Below are positions 1-7,677 of a stretch of 64,000 nt of DNA, piece by piece. Source of the DNA: Nonomuraea dietziae (lineage in GTDB: Bacteria; Actinomycetota; Actinomycetes; Streptosporangiales; Streptosporangiaceae); NCBI RefSeq assembly GCF_014195505.1, contig NZ_JACIBV010000002.1, forward strand, positions 310,001 through 374,000. Direction: 5' to 3'. The position numbers were made by a program, and so were the translations under genes. A model generated the notes under the pieces. The model was not told the origin of the DNA. It made no database searches and saw only the letters and a list, made by a program, of their open reading frames with translations. Each line of letters opens with the position of its first letter. Within the stretch, counting starts at the first letter, position 1.

Positions 1-1
1 C

Positions 2-280
2 GCGGCCGAGGGCATGCCCACCAGCCCGACCGGCGACCAGCTGATCGATCTGGCCGCCCAGTACGCCGGGCTCGCGAACCTCCCCAAGGCGACCAAGCGT
101 CGCGAATGCGCGTGGGCGGCCAAGAAGGCGGCGGAGTGCGGCCACATCAGCGCCGTGCTCGACCTGCTGCCAGGGACGAACGACCCCGGCAGACACGGGA
201 TGGGCAGTGACGAGCGCGCCTGGGTCGCGCTCAGTGCCCTGCGGACCATCGCGATCGGCGTGGACGTCGATGTCTGGTGA
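2..280 (+). CDS. hypothetical protein, possibly 5'-truncated by the window edge
   Basis: The reading frame is open from the first bases of the window to a stop at 280. An in-frame ATG at 14 would give 88 residues, but without upstream sequence I cannot tell whether that is the real start. The protein is soluble, mildly basic and Ala-rich, with a centre that looks helical (residues 25-55) and a WVALSALRTIAIGVDV segment near the end. I recognise no domain. The next gene starts about 165 bases later and does not look co-translated. Confidence 0.45.
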   Translation, partial: AAEGMPTSPTGDQLIDLAAQYAGLANLPKATKRRECAWAAKKAAECGHISAVLDLLPGTNDPGRHGMGSDERAWVALSALRTIAIGVDVDVW

Positions 281-446
281 TCCTGTGCCCCGGTCGCGTG
301 CCGGCGCTGCCACCCGCCCCATTGGCCGGGGTGGTGCAAGGGCCACCGGCATGCGGCAGCCGCGTCGCGTTCAGGAGCCGGTGCCCGGCTTACGCCGGTA
401 GCCGAACCTTGGCGCGACCTGCGTGATGTCGGCCACCGTGAGGCGT

Positions 447-1082
447 ATGCGACTGACAAAGCTTGGTCATGCGTGTGTGCGGTTGGAGAAGGACGGACGG
501 GTGCTCGTCATCGATCCCGGGGCCATGACCCCGGAGCCCGACGCCCTGGACGGCGCCGAGGCGGTGCTCGTCACGCACGAGCACTTCGACCATTTCGAGC
601 CAGGACGGTTGCGAGAGGCCGTCGAGGCCGAACCGCGCCTGACCGTCTACACATGTCCAGGGGTGGCACGGCGGCTCGGCGAACTGGGCGAGCGCGTGCA
701 GGTCGTACGTGAAGGCGACACGTTCACCGCCGCCGGGTTCGACCTGACCGTCTTCGGTGAGAAGCACCACTTCAGCCACCCCGATGCGGCGCCGGTGGAC
801 AACGTCGGTTTCCTCGTGGACAACGAGGTCTTCCACCCAGGGGACGCGCTGACGGTGGTGGAGGCGCCCACGGTCCTGGTCGCCGGGCAGGCGCCCTGGA
901 TGACCGTTCCCGACCTGGTCGCCTACCTGCGCACCGCCGCCCCCCTGCGCGCCTACGCCGTCCACGACGGTCTGATGAACGAGTGGGGCCTGCAGGTCCT
1001 GGACGGCGTGCTCGCCATGGAGGCGGAGCGCTCCGGAGCCGACATCCGCCGCCTCAAGCCCGGCGAGAGCGTCGAGCTCTGA
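447..1082 (+). CDS. MBL-fold metal-dependent hydrolase (UlaG-like)
   Basis: 211 residues, a compact metallo-beta-lactamase fold. The metal-binding signature THEHFDH is at residues 43-49 (His44, His46, Asp48, His49), and HPGDAL around residue 130 supplies a later His/Asp ligand. The N-terminus LTKLGHACVRLE is typical of the UlaG/UPF0173-like branch, whose members hydrolyse phosphoesters or lactones; the substrate cannot be read from sequence. I chose the ATG at 447 because the conserved first strand begins there and GAGG lies just upstream; in-frame ATGs at 423 and 426 would add eight residues unlike the family. It is transcribed alone and converges on the MFS gene. Confidence 0.85.
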   Translation: MRLTKLGHACVRLEKDGRVLVIDPGAMTPEPDALDGAEAVLVTHEHFDHFEPGRLREAVEAEPRLTVYTCPGVARRLGELGERVQVVREGDTFTAAGFDLTVFGEKHHFSHPDAAPVDNVGFLVDNEVFHPGDALTVVEAPTVLVAGQAPWMTVPDLVAYLRTAAPLRAYAVHDGLMNEWGLQVLDGVLAMEAERSGADIRRLKPGESVEL

Positions 1083-1091
1083 GCCGGCCGG

Positions 1092-1148
1092 GGGGCGACA
1101 CGGCCCGTTCCCGCGGTACTCCGTGGTGGTGTCGCCCCGCTCAGCTCG
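1092..1148. terminator. hairpin between convergent genes
   Basis: GGGGCGACAC (1092-1101) pairs perfectly with GTGTCGCCCC (1139-1148) across a 37-base loop, immediately downstream of the metallo-hydrolase. No U-tract follows, which is usual for high-G+C actinomycetes. Confidence 0.5.
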
Positions 1149-1252
1149 CCGTCGTGGATCACGCCGTCCACTTCATCGTCTTTCGGAGCGTGGACGGCGG
1201 CGCGGCCTGTGCCTCGCGTCGGTGGTTGGCGGTCGGGCCACGGTGCGGCGCG

Positions 1253-2446
1253 TCAGTGGGTGGGGGCTTCGACGCGCTCCTCCATGAGATTTTCCGTCGG
1301 TGACTGTGCCCTGGTACGGGCGAGCTCCGGCAGGAGGGAGCCGATCCCGAGGACGGCCAGCCCGACGCCCAGCCAGAGGGGGGCTCGCAGCCCGAAGCCG
1401 TCGATGGCCAGCCCGCCGACCGCGGAGCCGACGATCACCCCGAGGGTGATGAAGGAGGCGTGGACGGTGTTGACCAGTGGCCCCGCGTTGCCGACGCGCT
1501 GGACGCGTACGGCCATCGCGGGGTTCATGGTCACCCCGACCAGCCCGACACCCAGCATCGCGATCACCGCGGGGACGCTGAGGTGGGCGAACAGCGCGAA
1601 ACCGGCCAGGAAGATCGTGTTGAGGATCAGCCCGGCCAGCAGGACGCTGATGGTGTGCCTGTCGGCCAGGCGTCCGACGACGTGGTTCCCGATCACGGTG
1701 GCGGCGCCGTACGCGACGAGCAGCAGGGGCACGGTCCCCGAGGAGAACCCGGTGACCTGGGTGAGGATCGGGCTGAGATAGCTGAAGGCGGCGAAGGTCG
1801 CGCCGATGATGAGGGTGCTGGTCGACAGCGCCAGCCACAGCCTGCTGTTCCTGAAGACCGCCACCTCCTGCCTGAAGTCGCCGGTGCCGCCGTCAGCACG
1901 CCCGAGCCCGGGAACGCCCATCGTGGTGGCGAGCGCGGCGATGACAGTCAGGGCGCCGACGGCCCAGAAGGCGGCACGCCAGCCGAACTGCCCGCCGATC
2001 AGCGTGGACAGCGGCAGCCCGAGCAGGGTGCCGAGCATCAGTCCGTTCAGGACGACGGCGAGGGCGCGGCCGCGTACCTCTGGGCGGCTCAGCTGGACCG
2101 CCACCGAGATGGCGACGCCGAAGAACGCCTGGGAGGCGACTCCGGTGATGACGCGCGCGACCATCATGATCGGATAGGACGGCGCGAGCGCCGCGAGCAC
2201 ATTGCCCACCAGAAAGATCGCGAACAGCACCATGAGTGCAGGTTTCGGGCGTATCCGCACCAGCGCGACGGTCATCAGCGGCCCGCCCGCCGACATGGCC
2301 ACCGCGAAGGCGGTGATCAGATAGCCGATCTGGGAGATGGTCACGCCGAGTCCGTGTGCCATCTCGGGCATCAGGCCTCCGACGGCGAACTCGCTGGTCA
2401 CCATGGCGAAAATGCCTATGGCCAGGACGTAGACGGCTCTGGGCAA
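1253..2446 (-). CDS. MFS transporter, DHA1-type drug exporter
   Basis: 397 residues with about 12 hydrophobic segments, the usual size of a 12-TM proton-coupled exporter of the AraJ/PbuE-like DHA1 group. The N-terminus (VLAIGIFAMVTSEFAVGGLMPEMA) fits that subfamily. Translation probably starts at TTG 2446, preceded by AAGGAG at good spacing. It lies 56 bases downstream of a TetR regulator on the same strand, and a near-palindrome sits in that gap, so export is probably regulated by the TetR protein. Substrate unknown. Confidence 0.88.
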   Translation of the reverse strand: MPRAVYVLAIGIFAMVTSEFAVGGLMPEMAHGLGVTISQIGYLITAFAVAMSAGGPLMTVALVRIRPKPALMVLFAIFLVGNVLAALAPSYPIMMVARVITGVASQAFFGVAISVAVQLSRPEVRGRALAVVLNGLMLGTLLGLPLSTLIGGQFGWRAAFWAVGALTVIAALATTMGVPGLGRADGGTGDFRQEVAVFRNSRLWLALSTSTLIIGATFAAFSYLSPILTQVTGFSSGTVPLLLVAYGAATVIGNHVVGRLADRHTISVLLAGLILNTIFLAGFALFAHLSVPAVIAMLGVGLVGVTMNPAMAVRVQRVGNAGPLVNTVHASFITLGVIVGSAVGGLAIDGFGLRAPLWLGVGLAVLGIGSLLPELARTRAQSPTENLMEERVEAPTH

Positions 2447-2459
2447 GGGGAACTCCTTT

Positions 2460-2477
2460 CTGCACCAATCGGTGTAG
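2460..2477. promoter_or_regulatory. putative TetR operator (proximal to MFS gene)
   Basis: CTGCACCAATCGGTGTAG is an imperfect 18-bp palindrome between the tetR stop and the MFS start. It matches the element at 3115-3132 at 12 of 18 positions, and every difference is a transition. That is what is expected for two sites read by the same TetR dimer. The site overlaps the MFS ribosome-binding region. Confidence 0.6.
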
Positions 2478-2502
2478 AATTTGGGTATGAAAAAAGCCGA
2501 GG

Positions 2503-3096
2503 TCAGGTCAGGGCGTCCAGGGCCGTGGCCGCGATGGCCTCGAGGGTGGCGTCGGCGGCGCCACCCTGAGCGGCCACCCGGATCCCGGCGATCACGGCGT
2601 TGACGAACCTGGCGAGCTCGGCGGGATCACGGGTGGAGCCGATGCTGCCCTCGCGCTGCCCGCTCCCGATGACGGCGCTCAGGTTGACGACTCGGTACTC
2701 GGTGTCGCGATCGAGCATCAGGGCGATCTCCGGGTCACGGCCGGCGAGCTCCATCGTGGTGTTGACGGTCAGGCAGCCGAGGCCGTAGCCGTCGCGCCTG
2801 TTCTCCGCCTCCGTCTGGAGGATCTTGGCGAACAGCGCGCGGATCCGCTCGATCGCCGGCAGCTCGTGGTTGTCGAGGATCCGCAGCTGGTCGGCGGTGG
2901 TGGCGTCCATGTAGCGGGTCAACGCGCGCTTGAACAGCTCGCGCTTGTTGGTGAAGGCGTTGTACACGCTGCTGCGGTCCAGCCCGAGCGCCTCGCACAG
3001 GTCCCTGGTCGAGGTCGACTCGTAGCCGTTCGCCCAGAAGGTGCGCATCGCAGTGTCCAGGACCCGGTCCTCATCGAATGATCTCGGCCTCGCCAT
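2503..3096 (-). CDS. TetR/AcrR family transcriptional regulator
   Basis: 197 residues. The N-terminal helix-turn-helix (about residues 10-55) contains the family pattern FWANGYESTSTRDLCEALGL followed by SSVYNAFTNKRELF. The C-terminal ligand domain includes a SCLTVNT-like segment typical of the TetR_C_16 / YxaF-like group. It is upstream of, and probably co-transcribed with, the MFS exporter. Matching operator-like palindromes precede both genes, suggesting autoregulation and ligand-induced de-repression of efflux. Confidence 0.9.
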   Translation of the reverse strand: MARPRSFDEDRVLDTAMRTFWANGYESTSTRDLCEALGLDRSSVYNAFTNKRELFKRALTRYMDATTADQLRILDNHELPAIERIRALFAKILQTEAENRRDGYGLGCLTVNTTMELAGRDPEIALMLDRDTEYRVVNLSAVIGSGQREGSIGSTRDPAELARFVNAVIAGIRVAAQGGAADATLEAIAATALDALT

Positions 3097-3114
3097 ACGA
3101 GTACGTTACCCGTT

Positions 3115-3132
3115 TTGCATCGATCAGTGCAA
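3115..3132. promoter_or_regulatory. putative TetR operator (upstream of tetR)
   Basis: TTGCATCGATCAGTGCAA is an 18-bp palindrome with perfect outer TTGCA/TGCAA arms, located 19-36 bases upstream of the tetR start. It is related to the element at 2460-2477. Confidence 0.6.
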
Positions 3133-3213
3133 TATGGGGGCGACCGGAGCACGCCTCGGCGCCCCCGCGGCGGCGCGGCACGCTCATACCAGGAGACGGC
3201 TGTGCGGGGCTCC

Positions 3214-3582
3214 TCAGTCCTGGAGGACCGACAGCACGTTGCCCGCCGGGTCGGTGAACCAGGCGATGGGCGGGCCGTCCTCCCGCATGACGCCCTTCGC
3301 GTCCTGGTTCATCTGCGGGTAGCGCTCGAAGCGCACCCCGCGCTCGGTCAGCTGGTCGACGGCCTCGTCGATGTCGTCGACAGGGAAGTTGAGGATGGTG
3401 AACGTCGCGGGCGTATGGTCGGGCTTCGGGTAGACGAGCGTGTCGCGGTCGCCCGCGAGATGCAGCGTCAGCATGCCGTTCTCCTCCGACACGCGGATTC
3501 CGAGCGTGTCGCCGTAGAAGGCCTTGGCCGCCTCGATGTCGTCCACCGAGAACCCGCTGAACGCCTTCGTGTCACGGAACAT
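3214..3582 (-). CDS. VOC family protein (glyoxalase/bleomycin-resistance fold)
   Basis: 122 residues, one complete VOC unit: a first half beginning FSVDDIEAAKAFYGDTLGI and a second half with VDDIDEAVDQLTERGV and a closing WFTDPAGNVLSVLQD strand that usually carries a metal or substrate contact. The start at 3582 is fixed by GGAGGAG upstream. The frame stays open far upstream, but that part has no family similarity. Function beyond the fold is not predictable. A decayed stretch with VOC-like wording precedes it. Confidence 0.88.
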   Translation of the reverse strand: MFRDTKAFSGFSVDDIEAAKAFYGDTLGIRVSEENGMLTLHLAGDRDTLVYPKPDHTPATFTILNFPVDDIDEAVDQLTERGVRFERYPQMNQDAKGVMREDGPPIAWFTDPAGNVLSVLQD

Positions 3583-4072
3583 CAGTTCTCCTCCATTGCT
3601 GCGTGGGGTGCTCATCGCTGACCTGGATGTGCCGCACGCCCCGGTCGATCGCGATGGCGAGCGGACTGCCGTCGCGTTCCTCCGGCTCGGCCGGACCCAT
3701 GACGGCGTCGGGTCGATGCGGGCGTCGGCCGCGTCGATGTTCAGTATCACCCGCCCGGGCTCGGTACCCCGGTCCGACACTTCGGCCGTGGGGCGGGTGG
3801 GCACACACGGGCACACGCGGGAGCGCCGACGGGGTCGTCGTCTGGGGGCGGATGGGCGCACGGGGCACACGCGGGAGCGCCGGCGGGATCGTCGCCTCGC
3901 CGCCGGGCGCCTCCGCCGGGCGCGGCACGGGTCGGACGGTCGAGCGAAAGCGCAACCCGGCGATCCCCAAGGCAACCTCCTCGTTGTCCGAGCCGCAGGA
4001 GTGGAATGGGTAAAGCCGTGCGTGGCCCATCGGCGCCTGGGTAGGCACGCCGTACTCGGAAGGAGATCGCTC
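3583..4072. other. 490-base region without a confident gene; possible decayed VOC-like sequence
   Basis: No frame here has a convincing start or domain. On the minus strand, pieces in two frames (GRVILNIDAADARIDP, then AIAIDRGVRHIQVSDE) read like interrupted halves of a VOC-type protein, suggesting a frameshifted remnant next to the intact copy. The region also contains a 30-base direct repeat. Confidence 0.3.
3811..3894. repeat. 30-base direct repeat, two copies
   Basis: Copies at 3811-3840 and 3865-3894 are identical at 28 of 30 positions and begin GCACACGCGGGAGCGCCG. They are offset by 54 bases in non-coding DNA. Confidence 0.6.
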
Positions 4073-4537
4073 ATGGCCACTCGGCAGATGACGCCGGAGA
4101 TGACGGACGAGGTCGACGTCATCGACCTGTTGCTGGCGCAGCATGCCCTGATCAGGGACCTGTTCGACGAGGTGGAGCTGTCCTCGGGCAGACAGCGGGC
4201 CGAGGCCTTCGAGAGGCTGGCGCGGCTGCTGGCCGTCCACGAGCGCGCAGAGGAGCAGGTCGTGCATCCGAAGACGCGCGCGACGATCGACGGCGGCGAC
4301 GGCGTCGTCGCCGACCGGCTGGCCGAGGAGGACGAGGCCAGGCGGCTGCTCGGCGAGATGGAAGAGAACGGCACCGACGCCGCCGACTTCATGGACAGGT
4401 TGGCGCTGCTGCGCGGCGCGGTGACGGCGCACGCCCGCAGCGAGGAGCGCTACGAGTTCCCGCAGCTGCGCGCCCGCACCACCGAGGCCGAGCGCAGGAA
4501 GCTGGCGGTCAAGGTGAAGGCGGCCGAGGACCGATGA
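4073..4537 (+). CDS. hemerythrin (HHE cation-binding) domain protein
   Basis: 154 residues, a four-helix HHE bundle. Metal-ligand-type motifs are visible: QHALIRDLF (His24), VHERAEEQVVHP (His55, Glu59, His63) and TAHARSEERYEFP near residue 120. Such proteins bind O2 or redox-sense at a diiron site. An AAGGAG ribosome-binding site precedes the ATG at 4073; the open frame further upstream is not conserved. The stop overlaps the next start by 4 bases, so it should be translationally coupled to the heme-oxygenase-like diiron enzyme, a second iron protein. Confidence 0.88.
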   Translation: MATRQMTPEMTDEVDVIDLLLAQHALIRDLFDEVELSSGRQRAEAFERLARLLAVHERAEEQVVHPKTRATIDGGDGVVADRLAEEDEARRLLGEMEENGTDAADFMDRLALLRGAVTAHARSEERYEFPQLRARTTEAERRKLAVKVKAAEDR

Positions 4538-5514
4538 ACCTGCCTGCCGCGCGAGGCCCGATCACCGCGGCGTTGTTCGGACGGCTGACCGGCCCGCCGG
4601 GAGGCGAGCCGCTCGCCGTCCACGAGGTGGACGACGAGGATCTGCACCTGGCCCTGTTCGTCTGCTACGAGCTGCACTACCAGGGCTTCGACGAGGTGGA
4701 CGAGCGCTGGGAGTGGGAGCCCTCGCTGCTGCGTACCCGAGCCGAGCTGGAGCGGCGCTTCGAGTCGGCGCTGCGGGAGCTCGTGCCGCGCCCGCCCGCC
4801 GTCCCCCCGCAGGAGGTACGGCGCGCGCTGACCGAGCTGGTGGCGGCCGACGACGGCCCGCCGCTGTCGACGTTCCTGCAGCGTGAGGCGAGCCTGGAGC
4901 AGTTCCGCGAGTTCGTCGTGCACCGGTCGATCTACCACCTGAAGGAGGCCGACCCGCACTCGTGGGCGATTCCGCGCCTGCGGGGCAGGGCCAAGGCGGC
5001 GCTGGTGGAGATCCAGTCCGACGAGTACGGCGGCGGCCGTCCCGAGCGCATGCACTCGGAGCTGTTCAGGGCCACCATGCGGGGCCTGGGCCTCGACGAC
5101 TCCTACGGCGCCCATCTCGGCAGGGTGCCCGCGGCGACGCTGGCGATCTCGAACGCGATGTCGCTGTTCGGGCTGCACCGGCGGCTGCGCGGCGCCTCGA
5201 TCGGCCATCTGGCGGCCTTCGAGATGACCTCCTCGCTGCCCAACCGCCGCTACGCCGCGGGGCTGCGCAGGCTGGGCGGCGACGCGACGGCCACGCGCTT
5301 CTACGACGAGCACGTGCAGGCCGACGCCGTCCACGAGCAGATCGCCGCGCACGACCTGTGCGGCGCCTTCGCCCGCGACCACCCGTCGCTGGCAGGCGAC
5401 GTGCTGTACGGCGCCGCCTGCGCGCTCACGCTGGAGCGCCTGTGGGCCGCGCAGGTCATGTCCCGCTGGCTGCGCGGCACGACGTCGCTGCTCGGGGAGG
5501 TCGTGGCCGCATGA
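4534..5514 (+). CDS. iron-containing redox enzyme, heme-oxygenase-like diiron oxidase (HDO) fold
   Basis: 326 residues matching the Haem_oxygenas_2 / iron-containing redox enzyme family. Candidate diiron ligands lie where the HDO fold places them: CYELHYQGF (Glu46, His48), IQSDEYGGGRPERMH (Glu164, His174) and YDEHVQADAVHE (Glu259, His260, His267). Characterised HDO enzymes (UndA, BesC, SznF) use O2 for decarboxylation, C-C cleavage or N-oxygenation; the substrate here is unknown. It overlaps the hemerythrin gene by 4 bases and the glycosyltransferase by 4, so the three form one translational unit. A CDGSH Fe-S protein encoded opposite is a plausible electron donor (inference). Confidence 0.82.
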   Translation: MNLPAARGPITAALFGRLTGPPGGEPLAVHEVDDEDLHLALFVCYELHYQGFDEVDERWEWEPSLLRTRAELERRFESALRELVPRPPAVPPQEVRRALTELVAADDGPPLSTFLQREASLEQFREFVVHRSIYHLKEADPHSWAIPRLRGRAKAALVEIQSDEYGGGRPERMHSELFRATMRGLGLDDSYGAHLGRVPAATLAISNAMSLFGLHRRLRGASIGHLAAFEMTSSLPNRRYAAGLRRLGGDATATRFYDEHVQADAVHEQIAAHDLCGAFARDHPSLAGDVLYGAACALTLERLWAAQVMSRWLRGTTSLLGEVVAA

Positions 5515-6587
5515 TGGACTACGTGCTCCCGCTGCGATGGGACGACGACGCGGGCCTCGAGGAGCTGACCGCCTACCTGCGGACCCTCAGCCGGCACGTG
5601 CGGATCATCGTGGTGGACGGCTCCCCTTCGCCGCTGTTCGAGCGCCACGCCGCCGCATGGGACGGCCTCGCGACCCACGTCAGGCCCGCGAGCGAGCTGC
5701 GCTTCGCCAACGGCAAGGTCAACGGCGTGACCACGGGCATGCGCCTGGCCAGGGCCGAGCACGTGGTCATCGCCGACGACGACGTCCGCTACGACCAGCC
5801 CGCTCTGGCCAGGGTGGAGGCGCTGCTCGCCGACGCCGACCTGGTCCGCCCGCAGAACCACTTCTGGCCGCTGCCGTGGCACGCGCGCTGGGACACCGCT
5901 CGCAGCCTGCTCAACCGCAGTCTCGGCGCCGACTATCCCGGCACGTTCGGGGTGCGCCGCTCCTTCTTCATCGAGATGGGCGGATACGACGGAGACGTAC
6001 TGTTCGAGAACCTCGAGCTGATCCGCACCGTGCGATCGCACGGCGGCAGGGAGCTGCGCCCTCTCGACCTCTACGTGCGGCGGCTGCCGCCCGAGGCGGC
6101 CCGCTTCTGGGACCAGCGGGTGCGCCAGGCCTACGACGACCTCGCCCAGCCCGCCCGCATGGCGCTGTTCCTCTCCGTGCTTCCCGCAGTCGGTCTCTGC
6201 CTGGCCCGGCGGCGCTACGGCCTGCTGGGGGCGGGCGCGGCGCTGGCGGTGGGCCTGGCGGAGGCGGGGCGGCGCAGAGCGGGAGGCCGACGCGTCTACC
6301 CCGCGACAGCGGCGCTGTTCGCCCCTGTCTGGATCCTCGAACGCGCCACCTGCAGCTGGCTGGCCCTGGCCGCAGCGCTCGGCGGCGGCGTGCCGTACGC
6401 GGGGCGCAGGCTGAGGACGGCGGCCCACTCGCCGCGGAGCCTGCGTCAGGCCGCGGGGTCGGGCTCACTCGTGGCCCGGAAACCCGTCGACTTGTGCGAG
6501 CCGTCGCAGAACGGCTTGACCGAGGAGCGTCCACACCTGCACAGCGCGACGGTCGCCCGGCCCGGCGGGATGGGCACACCCTCCTGA
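5511..6587 (+). CDS. family 2-like glycosyltransferase with C-terminal membrane segments
   Basis: 358 residues. The GT-A core has an IIVVDGSPSPLFERHA loop (32-47), the nucleotide-sugar/metal motif IADDD (Asp89-91), an acceptor region VRPQNHFWPLPW, and a GGYDGDVLFENLEL block with the likely catalytic acid region near Glu166. Two hydrophobic segments follow (about 207-245 and 270-294). The start ATG overlaps the upstream stop. The last ~47 codons are antisense to the CDGSH gene and look unrelated to glycosyltransferases, so the native end of the enzyme may have been extended by loss of an earlier stop. Confidence 0.82.
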   Translation: MMDYVLPLRWDDDAGLEELTAYLRTLSRHVRIIVVDGSPSPLFERHAAAWDGLATHVRPASELRFANGKVNGVTTGMRLARAEHVVIADDDVRYDQPALARVEALLADADLVRPQNHFWPLPWHARWDTARSLLNRSLGADYPGTFGVRRSFFIEMGGYDGDVLFENLELIRTVRSHGGRELRPLDLYVRRLPPEAARFWDQRVRQAYDDLAQPARMALFLSVLPAVGLCLARRRYGLLGAGAALAVGLAEAGRRRAGGRRVYPATAALFAPVWILERATCSWLALAAALGGGVPYAGRRLRTAAHSPRSLRQAAGSGSLVARKPVDLCEPSQNGLTEERPHLHSATVARPGGMGTPS

Positions 6588-6673
6588 GTCAGCAGCTCGA
6601 AGGGGCCCCTGATCAGCAAGGGGCCGTCCTCGCACGGGGTCACCGTCACCACATCATCGTCTTCACGCGACAT
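6446..6673 (-). CDS. CDGSH iron-sulfur domain protein (mitoNEET-type)
   Basis: 75 residues. The Fe-S signature is complete: CRCGRSSVKPFCDGSH gives Cys45, Cys47, Cys56 and His60, the 3Cys-1His ligand set of a 2Fe-2S cluster. The N-terminal half has the usual VTPCEDGPLLIRGPFEL strand pair. ATG 6673 was chosen because homology starts there; the frame is open further upstream without similarity. It converges on and overlaps the glycosyltransferase by 142 bases. Likely role: electron transfer or redox sensing, perhaps for the adjacent diiron enzyme (inference from context). Confidence 0.87.
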   Translation of the reverse strand: MSREDDDVVTVTPCEDGPLLIRGPFELLTQEGVPIPPGRATVALCRCGRSSVKPFCDGSHKSTGFRATSEPDPAA

Positions 6674-6752
6674 CCCGCCCCTCTTTCCCACGATGACCAG
6701 CGAAAACATCCCGGCTCTCCTGACCGGCACCTCGACGGGCAGTCGCGGGGAG

Positions 6753-6794
6753 CCACCACCGACCAGCCACCACCAACCAGCCACCACCGACCAG
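6753..6794. repeat. 3 x 14-bp tandem repeat
   Basis: Three adjacent copies of CCACCACCGACCAG (the middle one with one change) lie directly upstream of the leader-ORF ribosome-binding site. The unit is not a multiple of three, which argues against coding. Confidence 0.7.
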
Positions 6795-6805
6795 GAGGAA
6801 CGACA

Positions 6806-6862
6806 GTGCACCAGCCACCACGTCGCCACCGTCCACGCTCTGACCGCGAGGGGGGCCGCTGA
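6806..6862 (+). CDS. 18-residue Arg/His/Pro-rich leader peptide
   Basis: GTG at 6806 follows a perfect AGGAGG (6793-6798) at 7-base spacing. The 18-codon frame (MHQPPRRHRPRSDREGGR) ends in TGA at 6860-6862, which overlaps the methyltransferase ATG as TGATG. The methyltransferase has no ribosome-binding site of its own outside this ORF, so translation of the peptide probably loads ribosomes for it. The run of Arg/Pro codons could also make it a stalling leader. No homology is claimed. Confidence 0.5.
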   Translation: MHQPPRRHRPRSDREGGR

Positions 6863-7602
6863 TGTCACCCGCCTTCGACGCCTCCGCCTACGGACGGAGC
6901 ATCGCCGACATCTACGACGCGACGGTCACCGACCTGCCGACCGAGGCGACCGTCGAGCGGCTCGCGCTGCTGGCCGGTGACGGCCCCGTACTGGAGTTCG
7001 GCATCGGCACCGGCCGCCTGGCCCTGCCGCTGGCCGCGCGGGGCCTGACCGTGGCCGGCATCGACGGCTCCGCCGACATGGTGGAGATCCTGCGCTCCAA
7101 GCCGGGCGGCGAGCGCATCCCCGTCTCCGTCGGCGACTTCGCCACCACCAAGGTGGAGGGCAGGTTCAGCCTGGTGGCGCTCACGACGAACACGATCTTC
7201 GCCCTGCCGTCGCAGGACGCCCAGGTCGACTGCTTCCGCAACGCGGCCGACCACCTGCTGCCCGGCGGCAGGTTCGTGGTGGAGACCTGGGTGCCCGACC
7301 CCGCGGCCTTCCGCGACGGCTCGGCCCTGCGGCTGCTGTCCATGAGCGAGGACACCGTCCTGGCCGAGGCGGCCAGGCTCTCACCCGCCGAGCAGTTCAT
7401 GCACACCACCAAGGTACGGCTGACCGCCGAGGGCGTACGGCTGCTGCCCGCCAACCACCGCTACGCCTGGCCCGCGGAGCTCGACCTCATGGCCAGGCTG
7501 GCGGGCATGGAGCGCGAGCACCGCTGGTCGGACTGGAACGGCTCGGCGTTCGGCGACGACAGCCGGGCGCACGTCACGGTCTACCGCCTGCCCCAGGACT
7601 AA
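6862..7602 (+). CDS. class I SAM-dependent methyltransferase
   Basis: 246 residues with a Rossmann-type SAM site: VLEFGIGTGRLALPLAARG (residues 43-61), acidic VAGIDGSADM (about 64-73) binding the ribose, and the post-II LPGGRFVVETW segment. This is the Methyltransf_25-like family; substrate unknown. Its ATG overlaps the TGA of an 18-codon leader ORF. It follows the iron-enzyme/glycosyltransferase group on the same strand and may be a tailoring step of the same pathway, though 270 bases including the antisense CDGSH gene separate them. Confidence 0.88.
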   Translation: MSPAFDASAYGRSIADIYDATVTDLPTEATVERLALLAGDGPVLEFGIGTGRLALPLAARGLTVAGIDGSADMVEILRSKPGGERIPVSVGDFATTKVEGRFSLVALTTNTIFALPSQDAQVDCFRNAADHLLPGGRFVVETWVPDPAAFRDGSALRLLSMSEDTVLAEAARLSPAEQFMHTTKVRLTAEGVRLLPANHRYAWPAELDLMARLAGMEREHRWSDWNGSAFGDDSRAHVTVYRLPQD

Positions 7603-7677
7603 CGTTTCACCACAGGCGTGATCACGTTGTTACAACTCTGCTGAATGCCGACATGTCGGGCGGGTACCCGTACTCCC

